The notes beneath the pieces were generated by a model. It saw nothing but the letters and a program-made list of their open reading frames with translations, was not told where the DNA came from and searched no databases. Both the position numbers and the translations under genes were made by a program. DNA of 34,462 bases from Sphingomonas parapaucimobilis NBRC 15100 (GTDB lineage Bacteria > Pseudomonadota > Alphaproteobacteria > Sphingomonadales > Sphingomonadaceae), in NCBI RefSeq assembly GCF_000787715.1, contig NZ_BBPI01000090.1, positions 1 to 34,462 on the forward strand. Reading direction: 5' to 3'. Below, one piece after another: positions 17,044 through 24,761 of the stretch (position 1 is its first letter; every line of letters starts with the position of its first letter).

Positions 17044-17091
17044 ACCGGCAGCTTTGTCGTTATTCTACAGCGGGATAACTTGGCTGCCGGT
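17044..17091. promoter_or_regulatory. Inverted repeat upstream of the MFS-phosphoesterase-arsB operon
   Basis: ACCGGCAGC at 17044-17052 and GCTGCCGGT at 17083-17091 are perfect 9-bp inverted copies separated by 30 bases. They lie 83-130 bp ahead of the MFS start, in a locally AT-rich promoter region. A regulator-binding site or an mRNA leader hairpin are both possible. No regulator gene lies next to the operon. Confidence 0.4.
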
Positions 17092-17173
17092 CGCGCGGCA
17101 AACATAAATCATACGATCAGCGGATATTTCAAACTATTGCTGGGTTGGGCCTCGCATCTCGCGGAGACCTATC

Positions 17174-18460
17174 ATGGCCACAGCGGCATTACCTGATTCC
17201 CAAACGTCCCCATCGTCCGAAGGCGACCGCCGCCGCGCGACACGCTGGTTGCAGGCGCTCAACTTCTTCATGGCCGACATGCAGGCGGGGATTGGTCCGT
17301 TTCTGGGCGTCTTCCTGCAACAGCGCGGGTGGCAGACCGGGCCGATCGGCAGCGTCATGACGCTGGGCGGTGTCGCGGGCATGGTGATGACGGTGCCAGC
17401 GGGCGCGTTCATCGACCATACCGACAAGAAGCGCTGGGTGGTGGTCATCACCGGTATCTGCACGGTGCTCGCCTCCTTCCTGATCCTCTGGTCGCAGACC
17501 GGCATCGTCGTCGGAGTCAGCCAGGTGGCGACCGCCATCGCGGGCGCAGCGATCGGCCCCGCCGTGACCGGCATGACGCTGGGCGTGGTCCGGCAAAAGG
17601 GCTTCAACGCGCAGAACGGTCGCAACCAGGCGTGGAACCATGCGGGCAACATGGTCGGCGCGGGGCTTTCCGGCTTTCTGGGCTGGAAGTTCGGGATGCC
17701 CGCCATCTTCTTCCTTGCCGCCGCCTTCGGCGTGCTGGCGATCATCTCGGTCCTGTCCATCCCCGAGCGCGCGATCGACCACCGCGCCGCGCGCGGGCTG
17801 GAGGACGACGATGGCGACGATGAGGAAGGCGGCCAGGCCGAGGGTTTCAAGGCGCTGCTCGCCAACAAGCCGATGCTGATCCTGGCGGCCGCGCTGGCGT
17901 GCTTCCATCTGGGCAACGGCGCGATGCTGCCGCTGTACGGCATGGCGGTGGTCGGCGCGGGCAAGGGCGATGCCGCGATGTTCACCGCGACCACCGTGAT
18001 GGTGGCGCAGGCGGTGATGATCGTCGCCAGCCTGATCGCGATGAAGGTCGCCGCCGGGCGCGGCTACTGGCTGGTCCTGCTGATCTCCTTCGCCGCGCTT
18101 CCCTTGCGCGGGTTCCTGGCGGGGACCTTTATCGAGCATTGGGGCGTGTGGCCGGTCCAAGCGCTCGACGGTATCGGCGCGGGGCTTCAGAGCGTCGCGG
18201 TGCCGGGCCTTGTCGCCTGCCTGCTGAGCGGCACGGGCCGGGTGAATGTCGGGCAGGGCGCGGTGATGACCATCCAGGGCGTCGGCGCCTCGCTGTCGCC
18301 CGCCATCGGTGGCTGGCTGGCACAGGAACTGGGCTATCACATCGCCTTCTACATTCTCGGCGGTTTCGCGGTGGCGAGCCTGGGGCTGTGGATCGGCTTT
18401 GCGGGCACGTTGCGCCCCGCCTGCTCCGGTGGTGCCAAGCCCGAGGAGGCCAAGGCATGA
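17174..18460 (+). CDS. MFS transporter, first gene of the arsB operon
   Basis: A 428-residue major-facilitator protein with about 12 hydrophobic helices. Loop 2-3 carries a motif-A-like AGAFIDHTDKKRW (76-88). The middle cytoplasmic loop holds an acidic cluster (LEDDDGDDEE, 209-218). The substrate is unknown. MFS proteins in arsenic loci include ArsJ, which exports 1-arseno-3-phosphoglycerate, but I cannot establish that similarity by eye and the usual partner GAPDH gene is absent here. The stop overlaps the phosphoesterase start (ATGA), which shows tight translational coupling. The ATG at 17174 follows GCGGAGA. Confidence 0.85.
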   Translation: MATAALPDSQTSPSSEGDRRRATRWLQALNFFMADMQAGIGPFLGVFLQQRGWQTGPIGSVMTLGGVAGMVMTVPAGAFIDHTDKKRWVVVITGICTVLASFLILWSQTGIVVGVSQVATAIAGAAIGPAVTGMTLGVVRQKGFNAQNGRNQAWNHAGNMVGAGLSGFLGWKFGMPAIFFLAAAFGVLAIISVLSIPERAIDHRAARGLEDDDGDDEEGGQAEGFKALLANKPMLILAAALACFHLGNGAMLPLYGMAVVGAGKGDAAMFTATTVMVAQAVMIVASLIAMKVAAGRGYWLVLLISFAALPLRGFLAGTFIEHWGVWPVQALDGIGAGLQSVAVPGLVACLLSGTGRVNVGQGAVMTIQGVGASLSPAIGGWLAQELGYHIAFYILGGFAVASLGLWIGFAGTLRPACSGGAKPEEAKA

Positions 18461-19563
18461 GCGGCATCGCCTGGGTCCATGTCGGCGACCTGCATCTGGA
18501 CGAAGCCGATGACTGGCAGGGCCTCGACCGACTCCGCGAGGTCGTCGCGCAGGTCAATGCGCAGATGGGCGGGGCGGATTTCGTCTTCATACCCGGCGAC
18601 AACGCCAATCACGGCACGCCCGGACAATATGCCCGAATGATGGAGGCGCTCGCGCCGCTGTCGCTGCCATGGCGGATTATTCCCGGCGACCATGATTTCG
18701 AGCCGGGCGACCTGTCCAATTACGAAGCGGCGATACCCAGGACCAACCGACCCGAGACGGAGGTGATTGCGGGCCATCGCTGCCTGTTCCTCGATATCGT
18801 GTCGGCGGGGGCGGGCGGACCCGACTTCCGGTTGACCATGCACCACCGCAACAGACTGGCCGAGGAACTGGCGCGGGCAAAGGCGTCGGGCGAAGTGCCG
18901 CTGGTGTTCATGCACGCCTATCCCGGCGACCTGGCGGCGGACGGCGACACGATCGCGCGCCAGTTCATCGACGGCGAGGTCGCCTTCGTCGATACCGGGC
19001 ACACCCATTATAACGAGCTGCTGAACGATGGCCGTGTCCTGTACGGCGCGACCCGCTCGACCGCGCAGATCGAGGAGGATGGTGGCGCGCCGGGCTTCAC
19101 CATCGTCTGTGTTCAGGACCGGGTGGTCAGCTGGCGCTTCCGGCGGCTGGATGCCCCCTGGCCGCATGTTCAGATCGTCTCGCCGGGCGATGTTCGGCTC
19201 ATCACGCGGCCGACCGACCCGCACCAAGTGCCCCGACCCGGTGCGGTCGAGGTCATGGCGCGGCTGTTCGGCGTGGATGCGCAACCCGTCGCGCGGGCTG
19301 GCGAGACCGAGACGCCGATGACGCGGGGCAAGGATGGCCTGTGGCGCGCGACCGTGACGCTGGCCGCTGGATTGAACGCGATCGAGGTCCGCTGCGGCGA
19401 AGGCTATGACCGGATCGATTGTCTCGTCCGCGACGGACATTCGATCCCGAAGCGCCGCTTGCCCGTCGCCCCCGGCGAGGATTGCCACACGATCGGCGCC
19501 TGGCCTATCGCCGGGATCGACGGCGCCCGGCTGGGGCCTAACAAGAATGGGTGCGGATGGTGA
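18457..19563 (+). CDS. Calcineurin-like metallophosphoesterase with C-terminal beta domain
   Basis: A 368-residue protein. The N-terminal 230 residues hold the full di-metal phosphoesterase signature: DLH (11-13), GDN (47-49), GDHD (77-80, replacing the usual GNHD), His153 and GHTH (181-184). Residues about 235-330 look like a beta-sandwich, and the tail ends in a conserved-looking GPNKNGCGW. It has no signal peptide, so it should act in the cytoplasm. It sits between two membrane transporters with overlaps on both sides (4 and 7 bases), implying one message and one pathway. The substrate is unknown. Confidence 0.88.
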   Translation: MSGIAWVHVGDLHLDEADDWQGLDRLREVVAQVNAQMGGADFVFIPGDNANHGTPGQYARMMEALAPLSLPWRIIPGDHDFEPGDLSNYEAAIPRTNRPETEVIAGHRCLFLDIVSAGAGGPDFRLTMHHRNRLAEELARAKASGEVPLVFMHAYPGDLAADGDTIARQFIDGEVAFVDTGHTHYNELLNDGRVLYGATRSTAQIEEDGGAPGFTIVCVQDRVVSWRFRRLDAPWPHVQIVSPGDVRLITRPTDPHQVPRPGAVEVMARLFGVDAQPVARAGETETPMTRGKDGLWRATVTLAAGLNAIEVRCGEGYDRIDCLVRDGHSIPKRRLPVAPGEDCHTIGAWPIAGIDGARLGPNKNGCGW

Positions 19564-20810
19564 CGCTGGCATACGGGGCCACCTGGGCGATTGCGGGGCT
19601 GTCGACGGCGGGCGTGATCGCGCGGCCGATGCGCTGGCCCGAATGGATCTGGGCGGTGGCGGGTGCGGTCCTGCTGATCGTGCTGGGCCTGATGCCGCTG
19701 GGTGAGGCGGGGCAGGCGGTGGCCAAGGGGGCGGATGTCTATCTCTTCCTGATCGGCATGATGCTGCTGAGCGAGACCGCGCGCGAACATGGCGCGTTCG
19801 ACTGGATCGCGGCGACCGCCGTCAACATGGCGGGGCGGTCGCGCGCGAAACTGTTCGCGCTGGTCTATGCGACGGGCGTCGTCGTCACGACCTTCATGTC
19901 CAACGACGCGACCGCCGTGGTACTGACGCCCGCCGTGTTCGTCGCGGCAAAGAAGGCCAAGGCCGACCCGCTGCCGCTGCTGTTCGCCTGCGCGCTAATC
20001 GCCAATGCGGCGAGCTTCGTGCTGCCCATCTCCAACCCCGCCAATCTGGTGCTCTACGGCGGCCACATGCCGCCGCTGGGCGCATGGATGGCGGCGTTCG
20101 CGCTGCCTTCGCTGGCCTCGATCCTCGTCACCTTCGCGGTGCTGCGCTTCACCCAGCGCGCGCGGATCGCGGCGAGTTGCGAGTGCGACGTGGCGCGCGA
20201 TACGCTGTCGACCGGCGGCAAGCTGGCGATCGCCGGTATCGTGCTGACCGCGCTGCTGCTGCTGGTCGTGTCGGCGCTGGATGCGGAGCTGGGCCTGCCG
20301 ACCGCGCTGGCGGGGATCGCGACGGCGGTGATCGTGTCGCTGCTCGCGGGACGCTCGCCCGTGACGCTGGCCAGGTCGGTCAGCTGGGGCGTGCTGCCGC
20401 TGGTCGCCGGGCTGTTCGTGCTGGTCGAGGCGCTCGACCGGACCGGCGTGATCGCCTGGGTGGCGCAGGGGCTGCGTGACATGCTGGTCGATCCGACACG
20501 CGCGGCGGCGGTGTCGGGGACGACGCTCGCCTTTGTCAGCAACGCGATGAACAACCTGCCCGCCGGACTCGTCGCCAGCAGCGCCATCGCGCAGGCGCAT
20601 CCGCCGCAGATCGTCACCGATGCGCTGCTGATCGGCGTCGACCTCGGCCCGAACCTGTCGGTGACGGGATCGCTGGCGACGATCCTGTGGCTTCAGGCGA
20701 TCCGGCGCGAGGGAGAGGATGTCAGCTTCCTCGCCTTCCTGAAGGTCGGCGCGGTGGCGATGCCGCTGGCGTTGCTGGCGGCGTTGGGGATTCGGTTGCT
20801 GATCGGGTGA
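19557..20810 (+). CDS. arsB: ArsB-type arsenite/anion transporter
   Basis: A 417-residue membrane protein of the ArsB/NhaD superfamily with about 11-12 helices. Family segments are FMSNDATAVVLTP (113-125), PISNPANLVL (157-166), VSNAMNNLPAG in the second half, and a C-terminal TGSLATILWL block that matches ArsB closely. It should extrude arsenite or antimonite, or a related anion. A loop holds the thiol pair Cys208-Glu-Cys210, which might bind As(III). The ATG at 19557 lies inside the phosphoesterase gene; a GTG at 19551 is the alternative. No arsR, arsC or arsH is nearby, so the arsenic role is inferred. The stop is followed by a palindrome before thrC. Confidence 0.8.
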   Translation: MVTLAYGATWAIAGLSTAGVIARPMRWPEWIWAVAGAVLLIVLGLMPLGEAGQAVAKGADVYLFLIGMMLLSETAREHGAFDWIAATAVNMAGRSRAKLFALVYATGVVVTTFMSNDATAVVLTPAVFVAAKKAKADPLPLLFACALIANAASFVLPISNPANLVLYGGHMPPLGAWMAAFALPSLASILVTFAVLRFTQRARIAASCECDVARDTLSTGGKLAIAGIVLTALLLLVVSALDAELGLPTALAGIATAVIVSLLAGRSPVTLARSVSWGVLPLVAGLFVLVEALDRTGVIAWVAQGLRDMLVDPTRAAAVSGTTLAFVSNAMNNLPAGLVASSAIAQAHPPQIVTDALLIGVDLGPNLSVTGSLATILWLQAIRREGEDVSFLAFLKVGAVAMPLALLAALGIRLLIG

Positions 20811-20855
20811 AGTCGAAGGCCAAGGGGCGGAACGTGCCGCGTGCCCTTCGACTTC
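20809..20855. terminator. Palindromic repeat between convergent arsB and thrC-like genes
   Basis: GAAGTCGAAGGC at 20809-20820 pairs with GCCCTTCGACTTC at 20843-20855, apart from one bulged C. The right arm belongs to the CTTCGACTTCGCTCAG repeat also seen near 6193. It lies between two convergent stops and is well placed to end transcription from both sides, though neither side has a T-run. Confidence 0.45.
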
Positions 20856-20880
20856 GCTCAGTGCGAACGGAGGTTGGTGA

Positions 20881-22104
20881 TTACAGCGCTCCCAGATCGA
20901 TCGGCGCGTTCTTGTCCAGCCACTGCCCCGCCTCGGGCATCGGGTATTTCAGCCCGGTGGCGCAGTTGTACAGCACCACGCGCTCATCCTCGTCGACCAG
21001 ATTGTTGCGCACGGCCTGTTGATACGCCGCGAGCGTCGCCCCGCCCTCGGGACAGAGCAGCAGACCGTCCTTCTTCGCGCACTCCTCCACCGCCTTCAGG
21101 ATGGCCGGATCGCCGACCGCAAGCGCCGCGCCGCCGGATTCGCGCACCGCGCGCAGGATCAGGAAGTCACCGACCGCCTTGGGCACGCGGATACCTGCCG
21201 CCACCGTCGCGGCATCCTCCCAACGCTCGGCATGGTCCTCGCCCGCCTCATAGGCGCGGACGATGGGCGCGCAGCCGCTGGCCTGCACAGCATACATGCG
21301 CGGGCGCTTGGCGCCGATCCAGCCCAGCCGCTCCATCTCGTCGAACGCCTTCCACATGCCGATCAGGCCGGTGCCGCCGCCGGTCGGGTAGAAGATCGCA
21401 TCGGGCAGTTCCCAGCCCAGCTGCGCGGCCAGTTCCAGCCCCATCGTCTTCTTGCCCTCGATCCGATACGGTTCCTTCAGCGTCGAGAAGTCGAACCAGC
21501 GCCCCTCGGCGGCACCACGCCCGACGATGGCGCCGCACTCGTCGATCTGGCCGTTGACCCGCCAGACACGCGCACCCTGCGCGGCGATCTCGCGGACATT
21601 CACTTCCGGCGTTTCCTCGGGGCAGAGGATGACGGTTTCGATCCCGCACCGCGCGGCATAGGCGGCCAGCGCCGCGCCCGCATTGCCGTTGGTCGGCATC
21701 GCGATCCGGGTCACGCCCAGCTCGCGCGCCATCGCCACCGCCATGACCAGCCCGCGCGCCTTGAACGATCCGGTCGGCAGCCGCCCCTCGTCCTTGACCA
21801 GCACCGTGTCCCCGCCCGAGCGGGGAATGGGGATCAGCGGCGTCTCAATCTCCCCCAGCGACACGATGCTGTCGGTGCGACGGACGGGCAGCAGCTCGCG
21901 CCAGCGCCACAAGTCCGTCTCGCGCGCAGCGATGGTGTCGCGCGACACCGCCCGGCCCAGCGCGTCGAGGTCATAGCGGACCAGCAGCGGCTGTCCTGCG
22001 CGCGACAGGCCGTGAAGCTGGTCGGCCTCATAACGCTCGCCGGTCAGCGAGCATTCCAGATGGGTGACGAAGGTCGGGCGGTCTTCGGTGAGGTTGCGAT
22101 TCAT
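20881..22104 (-). CDS. Threonine synthase-like PLP enzyme
   Basis: A 407-residue fold-type II PLP enzyme. The Schiff-base lysine is Lys115 in GSFKARG. The substrate loop is TNGNAGAA (138-145), and the PLP-phosphate-binding glycine loop is PTGGGTGLIG (240-249). The N-terminus (CSLTGERYEADQLHGLSRAGQPLLVRYDL) matches the threonine synthase type that converts O-phosphohomoserine to threonine. Sphingomonads often also carry another, E. coli-like thrC, so this may be a paralogue with a different substrate. The ATG at 22104 is chosen because the threonine synthase N-terminus begins there, even though the frame stays open upstream. It converges on arsB. Confidence 0.8.
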   Translation of the reverse strand: MNRNLTEDRPTFVTHLECSLTGERYEADQLHGLSRAGQPLLVRYDLDALGRAVSRDTIAARETDLWRWRELLPVRRTDSIVSLGEIETPLIPIPRSGGDTVLVKDEGRLPTGSFKARGLVMAVAMARELGVTRIAMPTNGNAGAALAAYAARCGIETVILCPEETPEVNVREIAAQGARVWRVNGQIDECGAIVGRGAAEGRWFDFSTLKEPYRIEGKKTMGLELAAQLGWELPDAIFYPTGGGTGLIGMWKAFDEMERLGWIGAKRPRMYAVQASGCAPIVRAYEAGEDHAERWEDAATVAAGIRVPKAVGDFLILRAVRESGGAALAVGDPAILKAVEECAKKDGLLLCPEGGATLAAYQQAVRNNLVDEDERVVLYNCATGLKYPMPEAGQWLDKNAPIDLGAL

Positions 22105-22145
22105 AAGGCCCAGCCTATCGGCCGAAACCGCCCGACACCATAGGT

Positions 22146-22925
22146 TTAACCCGGCGTCGCGGCCGATCCCGCCAGCAGCCCGCCGTCGATGGTGAACTCC
22201 GATCCGGTGATATAGGTCGCCTCGTCCGAGGCCAACATGACCGCGATGGCCGCCACTTCGTGCGGCTCCCCGAAGCGTTTCAGCGGCGTATCGGCGACCA
22301 GCGCCGCCATCTTTGCTGCCCGGTCGGGGCCGTCGCCCAGCATCGGCTCCCAGATGGGGGTGAGGATGGCGGCGGGGTGGATGGAGTTGCAGCGGATCTT
22401 CCACCCGGCCTGTGCGCAATAGAGCGCGACCGTCTTGCTGTGGTTGCGGACCGCCGCCTTGGACGAGGCATAGGCCGCCGCGCCCGGAATGCCGACCAGC
22501 CCCGAGCGCGACGAGATGTTGATGATCGAGCCGGTGCCCGCCACCTTCATCGCGGCGATGGCATAGCGACAGCCCAGGAAGGTGCCGTCCAGATTGACCC
22601 GGTGTACCGCGCGCCAGTCCGCCAGCGATGCATGTTCGGGGTCATGCGGCGCATAGCCGTCCTCGAACCCGGTGATCCCGGCATTGTTGACGACGACATC
22701 GGCGATGGGGACGATCCGGGCGAGGCGCGCCCAGTCGGCTTCGTCCGACACGTCGAGCGGCTCGAAGCGACAGCCGATATTCCCCGCCGCGCTTTGGCCG
22801 GTGTCGGCATTCCGGTCGGTCAGGATGACGGTCGCGCCTTCCTCGTGAAAGCGGCGGGCAATGGCATGGCCGATCCCGCGCGCGGCGCCAGTGACGACGC
22901 ACGTCTTGTTCTGCAAGCGTGGCAT
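22146..22925 (-). CDS. Short-chain dehydrogenase/reductase (SDR)
   Basis: A 259-residue classical SDR. The cofactor motif is TGAARGIG (12-19). NNAG (80-83), Asn111, the catalytic Ser139 (in NISSRSG) and the YASSK motif (Tyr152, Lys156) complete the active site. Asp37 at the end of the second strand (ILTDRN) favours NAD(H) over NADP(H). The C-terminal [15 protein letters not shown] is typical. Cyclopentanol or other secondary-alcohol dehydrogenases are the nearest kind I can suggest. It precedes the threonine synthase-like gene by 41 bp, so the two may form one unit. An ACCGATCGGT-centred palindrome lies upstream. Confidence 0.88.
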   Translation of the reverse strand: MPRLQNKTCVVTGAARGIGHAIARRFHEEGATVILTDRNADTGQSAAGNIGCRFEPLDVSDEADWARLARIVPIADVVVNNAGITGFEDGYAPHDPEHASLADWRAVHRVNLDGTFLGCRYAIAAMKVAGTGSIINISSRSGLVGIPGAAAYASSKAAVRNHSKTVALYCAQAGWKIRCNSIHPAAILTPIWEPMLGDGPDRAAKMAALVADTPLKRFGEPHEVAAIAVMLASDEATYITGSEFTIDGGLLAGSAATPG

Positions 22926-23041
22926 AAATCTCTCGAAATGATTGGGGGCAGGGGGGCGGTGCTTGCCGCCGTGTAAGCCTGTGCCGCGTCAGCGGTGCCG
23001 CTGGACCATGTCGAGAACTCCTGGTGTCGGGCCGGTTTTAT

Positions 23042-23053
23042 CACCGATCGGTG
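23042..23053. promoter_or_regulatory. Palindrome upstream of the SDR gene (possible operator)
   Basis: CACCGATCGGTG is a perfect 12-bp palindrome about 117 bp upstream of the SDR start. TetR- and MarR-type regulators often bind such sites. No regulator gene is adjacent, and a 12-bp palindrome can arise by chance in GC-rich DNA. Confidence 0.3.
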
Positions 23054-23068
23054 TCCGCTTCGTCTTTT

Positions 23069-23222
23069 TTGTTCGCGCGGAGGCGCGGAGACGCGGAGGT
23101 GTCTGGCCCAGCCGCAGGCTGCCTCCATTGGCAACAGAGCGGCTTTGTCTTCCGATCGAGAGGGTGTGCAACAGCGCGGCCCATCCAGACTCCTCCGCGT
23201 CTCCGCGCCTCCGCGCGAACAA
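23069..23222. repeat. Long inverted-repeat element (154 bp)
   Basis: Arms at 23069-23099 and 23192-23222 are perfect 31-nt inverted copies starting TTGTTCGCGCGGAGG. The 92-bp centre contains no gene. The right arm touches the stop of the DUF2238 gene (complement of TTA/CTA near 23224). Related arms occur at 29139, 29250 and 34434, so this is a dispersed repeat family. Confidence 0.85.
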
Positions 23223-23223
23223 A

Positions 23224-23841
23224 CTACCGCTCCGCCATCCCCGCCATCTGCCGATCATGTACCCGCGACAGCGTCACCACCGCCCCGACCGCGCCGACGA
23301 GGCACATCAGCATGTCCCATTGCGTATCCCACGGATCGCCCTGCGTCCCCAGGAATTCGTCCGCGCCCTGGCCCAGCGCCATCGCCGCGCCGAACTCGAT
23401 CAGTTCATACGCCGCGCTCACCGCCAGGCAGCAGGCGATGACGAGGAAGGTCAGCATCCCGCCGCGCACCAGCCCGCCCCGCCGGATCAGCCATTCCCGA
23501 AACACGATGGCGGGCACGAAGCCCTGCGCGAAATGGCCCAGCCGATCATAGGGGTTGCGTGCCAGATGCAGCCAGTCCTGCACCCAGAAACCGGCGGGCA
23601 CGCGCGCATAGCTATAGGCTCCGCCGAGCATCAGGATCAGGCCGTGCAGGCCGATCAGGACCAGCGCCAGCCCGGTCAGCGGAAAGCGCCGCCGCAATCC
23701 CCAGAGCAGCGGCAGCGCGACCAGCACGGGCGCGACCTCCATCCACCAGGTCGCCCGGTCGAACGGATGCAGCCCCGAGGCGATGAGCCCCGCCATCCAG
23801 ACCGCGCTCAACAGCGCCAGTCGCATCGTGCTTGCCGACAT
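23224..23841 (-). CDS. DUF2238 (YjdF-type) membrane protein
   Basis: A 205-residue protein with about six hydrophobic helices. It carries the DUF2238 signature segments YDRLGHFAQGFVPAI, AYELIEFGAA and GTQGDPWDTQWDM. The family is uncharacterised, and the conserved His/Asp/Glu in membrane segments hint at metal or lipid handling, which is inference. The ATG at 23841 is chosen; Met6 (23826) is an alternative. It is divergent from the dienelactone hydrolase gene, 96 bp apart, and its 3' end abuts a long palindromic element. Confidence 0.82.
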   Translation of the reverse strand: MSASTMRLALLSAVWMAGLIASGLHPFDRATWWMEVAPVLVALPLLWGLRRRFPLTGLALVLIGLHGLILMLGGAYSYARVPAGFWVQDWLHLARNPYDRLGHFAQGFVPAIVFREWLIRRGGLVRGGMLTFLVIACCLAVSAAYELIEFGAAMALGQGADEFLGTQGDPWDTQWDMLMCLVGAVGAVVTLSRVHDRQMAGMAER

Positions 23842-23937
23842 GGCCCGACGATAGCGGCGGGTGTCGCACGCGCAACCCGATTGCCCTGCCTCCGGCGGGA
23901 TGCGATGGGCGAAGCCACCAATCAGGACAGGCCCGCC

Positions 23938-24681
23938 ATGATCATACGCAGCGACGAAACCCAGGATGTCGAGGTGCCCGGCAACGGCACGATGCGGATG
24001 CACCTGTTCCGCCCCGCGATCGAGGGGCGCTTCCCCGGCATCCTGCTGTTTTCCGAAATCTATCAGGTGACGGCCCCGATCCGGCGGCTGGCGGGGATGC
24101 TGGCGGGGCAGGGCTATGTCGTCGCGGTGCCCGAGGTCTATCACGAATATGAACCCGCAGGCACGGTGCTGGCCTATGACAAGCCGGGCACGGACCGGGG
24201 CAACGACCTGAAATTCACCAAGCCGGTCGCGGCCTATGACGCCGATGCGACCGCAGGCCTGACCGCGCTGGCCGCGCATCCCGCGTGCAACGGGCATTTG
24301 GGTACGTTCGGCGTCTGCCTGGGCGGGCATCTGGCCTATCGCGCCGCGCTCGATCCGCGCGTGGGGGCGGCGGCTTGCTTCTATGCCACCGACATCCATT
24401 CGGGCACGCTGGGTGAGGGCCGCCGCGACGACAGCCTGGCGCGCATGGCCGAACTGAAGGCCGAGACGATGTTCGTCTGGGGACGGCAGGACCCGCATGT
24501 CCCCTATGCCGGGCGCGAGACGATCCGCGCGCGGCTGGAGGAGGTCGGCGCCTCCTATGAATGGCATGAGGTCGCCGGGCAGCACGCCTTTCTGCGCGAC
24601 GAGGGGCCGCGTTACGACCCCGCGCTGTTCCTCCAGGCCATGGCCTGGACGATGGCCCTGTACGCCCGCGCGTTACGCTGA
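23938..24681 (+). CDS. Dienelactone hydrolase family protein
   Basis: A 247-residue alpha/beta hydrolase of the dienelactone hydrolase family. The catalytic set is visible: Cys127 in GVCLGG, Asp185 in RQDPHVPY, His216 in GQHAFLR and the auxiliary Glu40 in SEIYQV. True dienelactone hydrolases act in chlorocatechol breakdown, but most homologues outside such clusters have unknown ester or lactone substrates. No catechol pathway gene is nearby, so the substrate is open. Its stop is 80 bp from the convergent ABC-F gene. Confidence 0.88.
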   Translation: MIIRSDETQDVEVPGNGTMRMHLFRPAIEGRFPGILLFSEIYQVTAPIRRLAGMLAGQGYVVAVPEVYHEYEPAGTVLAYDKPGTDRGNDLKFTKPVAAYDADATAGLTALAAHPACNGHLGTFGVCLGGHLAYRAALDPRVGAAACFYATDIHSGTLGEGRRDDSLARMAELKAETMFVWGRQDPHVPYAGRETIRARLEEVGASYEWHEVAGQHAFLRDEGPRYDPALFLQAMAWTMALYARALR

Positions 24682-24761
24682 TGTATCGGTTCCCGGCATG
24701 GCGCCGTTCGTCGGGGTTTGACCGGTTCTGACCAATAGGGGCGGGTATTATCCCGCCCCGA

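Noticed and set aside
17174..18460. Calling the MFS transporter ArsJ
   Set aside because: ArsJ is usually paired with a GAPDH gene, which is absent, and I cannot confirm specific similarity by eye.
22926..23068. A riboswitch or attenuator upstream of the SDR gene
   Set aside because: I could not build a known riboswitch fold, and the small frame and palindrome are short enough to be chance.
23938..24681. A chlorocatechol-degradation locus around the dienelactone hydrolase
   Set aside because: No dioxygenase, cycloisomerase or maleylacetate reductase gene lies in the window.
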